A stretch of DNA of 36,987 nucleotides, taken from positions 1-36,987 of the forward strand of contig DF237534.1 in the NCBI GenBank assembly GCA_000708835.1, written 5' to 3'. How positions within the stretch are numbered: position 1 is the stretch's first letter; every line of letters begins with the position of its first letter. Below, in pieces: positions 1-10,300 of the stretch. Position numbers and translations under genes: made by a program. The DNA comes from Klebsormidium nitens. Its lineage: Eukaryota > Streptophyta > Klebsormidiophyceae > Klebsormidiales > Klebsormidiaceae. Below the pieces are notes generated by a model that ran no database searches, was not told the origin of the DNA, and saw only the letters and a program-made list of their open reading frames with translations.

Positions 1-1394
1 GTCGACGCAGCGAAGGCAGATGAGATGCCCCCCCTTCCCTGGGCAGATCACTGCACCACCCCTGTTCCGTGTCCGCTCCCAGTGAAAGGGTGGGTTCTTG
101 CGAGAGTACACTGGTGCACTCGACTTGCACTGGAGCCCAGAGCATGCTACACCAAAGCCATCCCTCGTGAATGCCTCCGCTCTGTGCAGTGCAAAAGCAT
201 ACCCGTAGTCGAAAGCAAAGTCCCCGTCGCCTGTGCCCTGCTTTCTAATGTAGGAAGTGCGTCCGCCTCCCAACCCCTCGGACGGAGGCGGTGGAACTGC
301 TGCTGGAACGCTTCCAACGTCTGAGAATTTGACAGCAGTGCTCGGGATGGGCTCCGCATTTCCATCGATAGTCACAGCTGCACAAGCTCGGACTGCAGAC
401 CCAACTGGGAGAGTTGTGTGAAGCGCTGCGTTCTGGGCGGGTGCTGTAGACCTGCCAGAGAAAAAATGCCGAGTCCGAAGCCAACTCGGCACTTAGGTCT
501 GACATAGGTAACCCGCCTGTGGCCCCAATTGGCCAAAGTGTCAAGTGCAAGTACAACTGCAGGCCCTTGCAGGTCCCGGCGGTCCGGGTACCAGCCCGAG
601 TGTAAGCTCCGGGCAACCTGCTGCCTGAAAACGAGGCGTTTTCGCGCCCGGTGGTCCGATCCCGACGGTGTTTCGAATTCCGAGTGATCGATCCCGGAGT
701 CCCGGTCGCAGTACTTGCTATTTCACGGCACCTCCAGGCCGTAAGTATCCCGACCGACGTACTGTACCGTAACTTGTCCTTTTTGACGGGTGCACCAAAC
801 CCGTAAGTACTTACAGATGCAAAGTCCTCGACCCCCCCTCGACAGCCCCCCGCTCCTGTCAGGAAAGGTCGATTTTCTGAGTCACCGTACGGAAAAGTCA
901 TCGACGGTGCCGACCTGGTCGGGGACTGCCTCGAATTTTGCGAACCGCGATGACCGCTCGTTAAATTCCTGTTTGGTCATCGACGGCGCGGAGATGATCG
1001 AGGGTTTCAACTTGTGGCCCCGTTCGTCCGATGAAGCTTGGTTAGATTGCAAGGTCGCGCCGGCCCTCGATGAGGCTGCGACCGCGGCGGCTTTCAGCTT
1101 TTAACACGGCCGCTCACGCGGCCGGGTCCTCAGTTTTTAGGGTTCCGCCTGGCCCCGTCACGCGCCATCCTCCGAGTCCTGCAACCTCAACTTGAAGTTC
1201 AAGACAAGGACGGCTGTCCGAGTTGGATGTACCTGCTCCTCTTGTGTTTATGGTGTCTATCTGGATTAGCGTGTGACATGCATTGTTCAGCTGAGGGCAG
1301 AATATTGAGAAGCTGCCAAACGGAGAGGGGGTTTTGTGACTAAGTTGCTCAACTCGCGACAAGGATTTTGAGTCGTCTTCAGAGCGACACAACA
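1..1394. other. Upstream region, no recognised gene
   Basis: I recognise no gene here. An open frame at 790-1104 on the + strand has moderately coding-like composition towards its end but matches no family I know and has no clear partner exon. A 218-codon open frame on the minus strand (245-901) also lacks any recognisable domain. The last few hundred bases presumably hold the promoter and 5' UTR of the carboxylase gene that starts at 1395. I see no convincing TATA box. Confidence 0.5.
897..1030 (+). repeat. Weak direct repeat sharing GTCATCGACGG
   Basis: The 11-mer GTCATCGACGG occurs at 897 and again at 976. Translated locally, the two copies read VIDGADLV and VIDGAEMI, followed by loosely similar residues. 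The spacing of 79 bases puts them in different frames. This could be a decayed tandem copy of a small coding segment or chance. It has no known function. Confidence 0.25.
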
Positions 1395-4300
1395 ATGGAG
1401 CGCTTGTTGACCAGGTCTGTCTTGAGAGGCATTAGAAGTACACAGAGCAGTGACTCCTTTGGAGCAGCCAAAAGAGTAGCTGAAGTCTGCAGCATCCCCC
1501 AAAAAAGCAGTTGCAACCTCTCCAAAGTCTCAATCTATAGCTCCCCGGGGAGACAAATCACCTCTTTCACAGACCCGCGCGAAGCGTCTCAAGGCGTGTT
1601 TCACCATTGGCAATTTGCAAGAGGGTACATTTGTGGAGTCTCGAAACTTGGCCACAGCAGAACGTTTCAGCTTCCACAATCAGAGAGGAGTGAAGTTTGT
1701 CTCCGTTCCTTTTCTGTCGCTGCAGCTGCTGATGATATTTCAGCGCCAGTGATTGACACTGTCCTGATTGCAAACAGGGGGGAGATTGCCTGCAGAGTAA
1801 TCAGGACAGCAAAGCGTTTGGGTGTCCGAACGGTGAGCTGGTACTGAATGAAGTTCTTGGTGGCACAAATTTCTCGCCACTTTTATGAAAAACAGAGTTG
1901 AAATGTAGCCATGTCTGAAAGTTTGAGGGGTTTGCAGTTGAACTTTTGTGGCTTTCAACAAGTTGCATTGGGGCCTTGAAAGCTTAGGTCGAACAGGAAA
2001 GAGCATTGAGCATACTGATCGTGTATTGTTTTCCTGGTTTCAGTGAATCGTTTAGTCCCTTCAAGACCGTGTTGCAAGACCAAACATGCTCGGTCAGCTT
2101 TCTCTTTGCTCTGGCTGTAATTTAGCCACTTCTCTTCACTGACGTCTCCTTGCAATTCAGCTGTTACACCGGCCAAACAGCAATGTAATCATCTTGTGAG
2201 TTTTTTGATGAACAGAACTTATTCTGGACTAGATGACATAGTGGCCTTCAATCAAGCTGCCAGCATCCAGTCACCAAGTGTGGAGCCTGGAGCCCCTGCT
2301 TCCTTGTATACTGCTTGGTGCCCTTCTCAAATGCAATCGCTGAAGGTATGCATGCATTCTAATTGAACAATATTCACTTAGGACACATAGGTAGCAACTG
2401 GACTGTAGTTAAGTGCTTCCAACTGACCATCTTGTTGTAACAGGTGGCGGTGTACAGTGAAGCGGACGCCCAAGCGGAGCACGTCCGGCAGGCTGACGAG
2501 GCCATATGCATAGGCCCGGCGGCATCGAGCAAAAGCTATCTAAGAGGAGACAAGATTCTCGAGGCGGCTCTCAGAACTGGGGCCAAGGCGAGCACACGCA
2601 GCTTGTTCTAAGCTGCCCTTGGCCGCTCTGATTTTACGTCATCACGACTCCTGGAACCGTTTCTTTTGCCACAACGTCTCTGTACAAGAGTCTCAATCAT
2701 CTTTCTTCCAAATCCACGTACTAGCAATGGACACTTTTTGGATCATTTATATAATGGAGGTTGCACAACAATGCGCTTGCAATCCTCCTGTGGAAGACAA
2801 GCTGCGGTTTGTTTTCGTCACGGGTACTCCAGCTCACATGAGAATACCGCCGTTTCAAGAGCAGGCCCTTGGGCTGTCCAAACCTAGCGCCTTCACTTGC
2901 GCAATCCACTTCATTTGCACGTGCTGACAACGAAAAACGTTTACTCCTAATCCCAATCCCACGGTTCTGTGGCTGCTCTAGAAACTCCTCCCTACTTCTT
3001 ATGAACTAGGAACGGGAACAAGTTTGATATCTCGTTTGATTGATCACGCTGAGAAGTGCTGCCCAATAGCCGAGCGTGACACTCTTGTTTCTCACCCATC
3101 CGCAGGCTGTTCATCCTGGATATGGCTTCCTCTCAGAGAACGCCGAGTTCGCCAGGCAGTGTGCCGAAGCCGGAGTCGAGTTTATTGGACCCCCAGCTTC
3201 GGCGATTGAGGCCATGGGTTCAAAAAGGTGAGCTCATCGACCTTCAAAGGTCGTATCGCGAAGGAATTGGTTGTTACTGCAGTGGCCTAAACGAAAGGCC
3301 ACTTCGCCGATTTTCCCATCCCTATTCTGTCAAGTGACGAAGCTTGACGGTTCTCAACGGCATCTTTTCCATACTACTATGTTTACAAGACTCTCGTCAC
3401 AAGCTTGCTAAAAACGGCCTAAGCAGCCACCAAGGAATGAATGCTCGTCTTGAGTGTTGACAGCATGACGTCATCCTTCGCAGTGCGGCGAAGGCGCTGA
3501 TGTCAGCTGCGGGCGTGCCGGTGGTTCCGGGGTACCACGGATCGGAGCAGGCCCCTGAGTTCCTCGAGAAGGAAGCCGAGAAGACAGGCTACCCCGTCAT
3601 GATTAAGGCGGTGCAAGGCGGCGGAGGAAAGGTGGGCGTGTCTCACTCTACCCGCAGCATTTTCCAATCTACCTCTGCGAGTTTGAGCTGGAGAATCGTT
3701 TGAGCGATTTCTATTGTTTTTTCTGCGGGCTACGCTTGACGTAAAGAGTCGGACAGACTGGAGGCTCTAGGAGATATGGGCGTCAATACGCTCTAAAACA
3801 CTCATGGCCGTCACTTGCAGGGCATGCGCATCGTCGAGAACGCGTCCCAGTTCCGCGACGCCCTCGCATCAGCGCAGCGCGAGGCGATGAGCTCCTTCGG
3901 CGACTCCCGCGTGCTCATCGAACGGTACCTACCGAAGCCACGTCACATCGAGGTGCAGATCTTCGGCGACAAGCACGGCAACGCGGTGCACCTCTTCGAG
4001 CGGGACTGCAGCGTTCAGCGACGACATCAAAAGGTCAGAAGCGTTATGGTCGGCCATTTTGGTATTTGTCGTCATCCGAGCTGGTCGGACTTTGGTTCGC
4101 TTTCTTTTTATCCAGTCTAGGGTTTGAATGACTGGGTTTAAAGGACGGGCCAAAGGGTGGCGACTCGCACGGCCTACGGTTCACTTAATTTGATTCGTTC
4201 CTTGCTCGATTGCGTCCATTCTTGTTTATTTTCTGGTCAGTTAGTGTTGGTCCTTTCTCAGTATAATGTCTTCCATAAAGCACACCCAGTTATATGGCCG

Positions 4301-7300
4301 GCGCAATCAAAACGAAGTCATCGATGCGCACAGAATAGGTGGTCTGTGTCAAGAAGGACGCACGTTGTGTTCGGAGAGTTTTAGGAACTTTTCTCCTCGA
4401 CCCATGTCAGAAGTCGCAGTCCTTCACCACGTCACGCTGATGTCAGCTGGCCCTTTTCCCTTGTTGGTAGGTCATCGAGGAAGCACCGGCTCCTGGAGTG
4501 ACCCCCGAGTTCCGAAAGAGAATCGGCGGCGCGGCCGTTGATGCTGCCAAGGTGAGGGGGCCGTCGTTTAGCGCCAGATCTAGTTGCATATTTCCCGGCC
4601 CTTAACGACTCTCTATACTTGGTGAGTCGTTGGACACGGAGTTTATCCGTTGCTGGTAGCCGCATCCTTTTGAAGTGGGGAAGGGTGATCGATTGAACAA
4701 GAAAGGTCTTGTGTTTAGAAGATATCAAGAGCATGTAAGGATAGTTGGAACACCGATGACAAGCAAGAAAGAACCCATGAATCACGTACATGCATTCAGA
4801 AGCTAGTTCTTATGCACTTGTTCCGCAGGCCGTGGGTTATGGGGGCGCAGGCACAGCAGACGTCATCGTCGATCCCGAGATTGGTCTTCTTCTTCCTGGA
4901 ACGTTTTAAGTAGAAGCTGGTTTCCGCTTTCCAAGTAGGAATGTCTTGACTTGAGCATTCCTCGCAGGCGGTGGGTCACGTTGGCGCAGGCACGGTACAC
5001 TTTATTGTCAACCCAGGTTCATGAGACTCTTCCTTGAAATGAACGCATCTTAATTTCAGTTTTCAGAAAGTTTTATCGGGTGTCCTCCTCCGGAAGCCGT
5101 GGGTTACGTGGGCGTGGGCACGTTAGAGTCTAGTGTCGATTTCGAGACGACGGAATATTTCTGCAAGCAAACGAAAAATCCGACACTTGCGTTTCAGAAG
5201 GTCGATCTCGTAGTAGAACATCTTACGATTATGTATTTCTCGCAGGCTGTGGATTACGTCGGCGCAGGCACGGTAGAGTTCATCGTCGATTCCAAATCGT
5301 TGGATTTCTTTTCTATGGAGATGAGCACGCGGCTCCAAATATCAGAAGCGTGAACCAGTTGCCATATGGGAAAACCCCGAAAGTATAATGAAGCCCTTAA
5401 TTTCAATCGTTTATCAACCTCGTGAAATTCTGTTTCTCGCAGGCCGTGGGTTCTGTGGGCGCAGGCACGCTAGAGTTCATCGTCGATCCCGAGACGATGG
5501 AGTTCTTCTTTATGGAACTGAACATCTCCGCTTCTCGTTCCAGAGCTTGAAGTCAATCTCTGAAGTTCAAACGCCATGGTCTTGCTTTCCCGCAGGCCGT
5601 GGGTTACGTGGGCGCAGGCACGGTTGAGTTCATTGTGGACCCAGAAACGATGGAGTTCTTTTTCATGGAGATGAACACGCGGCTCCAAGTGGAGCACCCG
5701 GTCACGGAGATGGTCACCGGGACGGACCTCGTGGAGTGGCAGCTGCGCGTTGCGGCCGGGGAGCGGATTCCGCTGCTACAGGACGGAATCCAGCTGCAAG
5801 GTCAGCAGAATTATTATCAGTCGTTTCTCGCTTGTCATACTTAGAAAAGCATGCTGCGAGAATATCACTTGGCCCGGTATGCACACTGATTTGGTTTAGT
5901 TTCTTCTGAGTCGTGTGCAGAACCTGCAGGAGGTGATGAGCTTCAAAGCTTTCAAGCTGCCCCAATTGCGCACACGTTCTTCCAGAGTATCCTCGACGTG
6001 CCCGGATCGAACAATTGCTTTTGCTCCGTTTTGGGCGACCAACTTTGCAGAGCACCAGTCGCCCTCAGTTCCCCTGAAGGTGTCGCTGTCAAGTCTAATG
6101 TATGAGCAGCCGCTCACACAAGTAGACACAGGGACGGATTCAGGAATTCATTGATGAACTTGAGGAGCCGTCTTCAATCATCGCTGAAGCACACTTGTAA
6201 TTACGAAGCCATTCTCGGATCGTAGACCTTCTTCCCGAACCGAAACTCCAAAAGTTCACCATTGGAAAGTGACGGTTTGAGCCATCCAAGTGTACGCTGA
6301 AAGCGTCCTCCGACGCAGGGTCTGCTAAGGGACTATTCCGATCCGGCGACGGCTCCATCCTAACCCAATAATTAAACCCAAATTTCCAGCCTTAAATTTC
6401 AACCGCTCAACGTTCGCCCGCAGGTCACGCGTTCGAGACCCGCATTTACGCCGAGAACGTCCCCCGGGGCTTCCTCCCGGCCGCAGGCCGGCTGCACCAT
6501 CTCCGAACGCCGTCGGACCTGCCGGGCGCCGTCCGGGTCGAGACGGGCGTCCGCGAGGGTGACGTTATCAGCACGTACTACGACCCAATGATTGCGAAGC
6601 TGGTCGTGTGGGGGAAGGACCGGGGGGCGGCGCTCGTGAAGCTGCGGCAGGCGCTGGGGGAGTACCAGGTGAGCTGGGATGACGTCAGCCAGTGGGTGAC
6701 GTCATCATGTGACGTTGCGGTCCATTCAAAGGTCTGGACGGTCGGGCTCGTGTGGTGTTTGGAGTCTTCAGTCATTACGGAAATAAGGTGTCAAATGCTT
6801 TTCCGCTCAGGGAAGTTTCGAGAGCCCTCGAAGGCCGGGTCCGTTCTTTGAGGTTTGCTTTAATCCAACGGTCCATTTCAATCAAATCAGGCTCTTTCCC
6901 GGACATATGAAAGGGCGAGGGTGTCTTGCTCGAGGTTGGCTTGTTTGACATTTTGAGCATCGGACAGAGTCGGAAGATCTGCAAACTTTTGCGAAACAAG
7001 CTTAAGACGGAACCGCTCGGCAAGCTGCGCTTAGCTGTGTCATCCCTCAGCTCAGTAGCTTCTATCACGGCTAACCGCCAAGACAACTGAGATGAATCGA
7101 GTCAGAAGCAGGTTCACAGACCCTGAGCACTTCTTGAGAGCCGCTTACCCGCAAACCCACCGGAAGTATCTTGGACCAGACTAGGGACCGGGACACTAAG
7201 AGTACTTCTCGGACAGAAGATGAGAGTGAGACCCGCTTTGTTTGACTACCAACGCCTTCCTCCAATCAGAACCGGCCTCTCGCTGCAGATTGCCGGCATG

Positions 7301-10300
7301 CCCACCAACGTACCGTTTCTCAAAGCCCTCGCCGCCCACCCGTCTTTTTCCGCTGGTGACGTGGACACGGGCTTCATCGGACGTCACAGAGCGGCGCTGA
7401 TTCCCGAGCGGCTGTCCGAGGAGGGCGCGACCGCGCCGGCTAAACCCCTTTATGAGGGTTTAGAAACCGGGCGTGTTTACACCGAAGGAGAAAAGGAGGC
7501 GCTTGCGGTGGCTGCGGTTGGGCTGTGTTTGCAGGAACGGGTTACGTTGAGAGGTGGGTTATAAAGGGGTTAACGCATTGACGACGAATTCAAGAAGTCG
7601 TACTCAATCTGATTGCAACGCGTACCCCTTCAACAAGTTACAAGAGTGGATTGGGTTGAGAAGTGGGTTCAAAAGGCGGTCATATTTGGGCCGAAGAAGA
7701 TAGAAAATCCAAATACAATTCACTCACCCCGTCGTATCCCTCAAACAAGCACCAAGAAAGGACGTGCTAGCGCATTGGGAGAATGTCAGCTGTCGAACTT
7801 TGTCTGCCGCGTCCATTTTTCAGAGATGGGTTTGGGATGCGGTCACACTACGTACGTGATTTGGGGAGGCGAGTATCGTTCAGAGGTGGCTTTGGGATGC
7901 ACTCATGTCCAGAGATCGGTTCGAGAAGATGCGAAGCGTTCAGCTGGGCTTGGGATAAAGTCGATAAATGCTTTGTTTCTCACGAGTAAGTCATGTCAGA
8001 AATTGTTGAGTTTCTCTCGGGAAAGGGAACAGAGGAGCCATGCCTCCTCTCACCAAGTGAAGGAGGGGGTTTGTGTGGTCAAGCGCTCTTCTCGCTCCCG
8101 GTCCACGATCCGCCTTCTTCAAAAAATGTGCGTAATGAGGCCCTCCATTTTGCAGACACTTCTCTTTGATAGGCTGTGCTCGAGCACCAACGATTGAGAT
8201 CGGCCCAGCCACTTTGTGCCGCTGCAGGTTATTGGCGCCTTCTGACATCGTTGGTTCCGACTAACCCAACCGCTTTCAAACGCTCATCCACCATGATATC
8301 CCGCATTCTGCGCCACTGTCGCGAGGCCAAGAAGAGCTCCGCCCCCCCCTCAACAAACAGCCATACCTATGTCATCTGAGGACTTTGGTCCGCTCTACAG
8401 ATGATACGCTATGGAGCGCCGCTGCCGGAGTCCGCTTGAACACCGGCTTCTCCCAACCGGTCGCCCTTCAACCGGTCGACGAGGCAGCAGGCCCGGGCGA
8501 CCTAGAAGCCGCAGCCGAGCACGTGACGGTCGCCCACAATCGGGACGGCAGCTTCCAAGCGGTAAGACTTGTAGGACATGTGTAGGAAACGTCGGCCTGA
8601 ATAAGTAATCCGAAGGAATTGGAGTTTGTCAGATTCTGCCCAATCAGCGTTTGAGAATGGCACACTAGCTCTTGGCGACTGTGAGGGCAGAGACTTCGCC
8701 TGTGGTGACTGCATAGGTGCCGTCAGCTAGGCTTGCCGAGCGGTTTTCAACGTGAGGCTTTGACAGCTCATCGCTGATGTATGCTGTATCCACTAGGCTC
8801 TTAGGGGTGTTAGGTACAGGGAAGCAGATCTGCGATGCACAAGTCTTCGTCTGTGGTACTTCACTCATGACGCCGGATCCCATGTTGGGCGACGGAGCCA
8901 TGACGTCAGCACCGCGTCTCTTTAGTTTTCGGTTGCCAATTCTTCAGTAGAGAGTCCAAACCTACATCGGGCTTGACGATAGATGGTCTCATAGCTGACG
9001 TGTGCGTTCAACAAGGCGGCTTGTTTTCAAAAATTGAGGTGGAAGCTACCCCTGTTATGTAAGATTAACGAAAACGCTGATCAATTGGAAGCGTTTTGCA
9101 GAGTTTTGGCGACCACTGCTGTCTGGTGAAGGCCCAGTTGGACGCCGGAGACGTCAAGAAGCTGCGAGTAGAAGTGGACGGGCATGCAAAGACGGCGACG
9201 ATTGCCAGGTTTGAGCAGGTGAGTACTTGATGCCTTTTCGCGGAAAATTTCGAAATCTGGCGGAAGGAGATAACGTTCCCATATTGCATCCGCTCAATCA
9301 TACGTGAGCGATAGTAGGGCGATAGCGAAACATGACCAGTTCTGCTCACGGGGAGACTTCAGGTGCGTGGCTCCTCCAGATCTCGTCACTGCTTTTTTCC
9401 GACTGTTTGCTCATTCTTGCTTCCGGAGAATGAACGTCTCCCGGCGCTCCGTTACGCATCGAGATGAAAAGTGCGCTCCTCTTTATATGCCTATATTTCA
9501 AGTATGATAAGGTCATGGCCTGGGTCTACGGGTGGGTTAGGCTGGGGTTTAGGGTGGGTCAGTGTGCTGATTGCGTGAATCTGTTAAGGTAGATTTTGAG
9601 TTCTCTTTTACCCCCGGGACTGTTGTTTAACGTACGTAGATTCATCCTACCAGGAGTATCTCTTCTTCGCCGCTCTTTGAAACCCGCGGCTGGTGTCCGT
9701 GCATTTGTATTCATCTGCCTCAATCAACCTTCTATGCAAAGGATCACAGCGTTCACTAACATTCTGGCTGCTGATCACCCTTGGTCAAGCTGATTACGTC
9801 GATCTGGCTGATGACCGGCACTCAAACGGAAAATAAGTAGCCCCCTACTTTCTTTTCCATTCTGGACTTCGAATCTCCACCAGGTTTGGTTAACGACGTT
9901 CAGATCAAGTCAAACGGCACGTCTTAGATCCGCATGGTCCATTCGCCAATTCTTCGCCAATTCGAGTAAGCAGCACAACTCTGCCTTACTAAAGGACCTC
10001 ATCACGTCGTCCGAACTCGTTTCAGGGGGGCCGCTCGCACCTGCACCTGTGGCTGGGGGGCGCCCACTACCACTTCACCGTGCCCAAGGCTGCCCCCTGG
10101 GAGGAAGACGGCGACCCCCTGCAGCGGCACGGCAAAACGGTGACCCCCATGCCGGGGCGCGTCGTGAAAGTGGTCGCCGCGAAGGGCGCGCTGCTCAAGA
10201 AAGGCGACCCTATTCTGATCCTGGAGGCCATGAAGATGGAGGTGAGCCGTTGGGGAAGAGGTGCAGAATTTATTGGGGTTGCTGTACACGACACGCAACT

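Larger units (their letters stand above)
4829..5688 (+). repeat. Tandem array of exon 7 starts: five decayed, one intact
   Basis: Six copies of the first part of MCCC1 exon 7 begin at 4829, 4968, 5096, 5246, 5443 and 5596, at spacings of 139, 128, 150, 197 and 153 bases. Each starts with a version of the peptide [17 protein letters not shown] in the same phase as the upstream exon 6. All but the third keep an intact cgCAG acceptor. Only the last continues past TRLQ into VEHPVTEM and ends in a usable donor. A shared motif close to TCAGAAG sits between copies, so the duplicated unit appears to be about 40-60 bases of intron plus about 93 bases of exon. Confidence 0.9.

Noticed and set aside
245-901. 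218-codon minus-strand open frame
   Set aside because: No recognisable domain, composition not clearly coding, no splice partners; probably chance in a GC-rich stretch.
4829-5688. CRISPR-like array of spaced repeats
   Set aside because: The repeats are coding exon copies of uneven spacing and length in a eukaryotic intron, with graded decay; nothing resembles CRISPR repeats or cas genes.
9541-9560. Interstitial telomere repeat (TTTAGGG)
   Set aside because: Only a single TTTAGGG-like unit among G runs; no tandem array.
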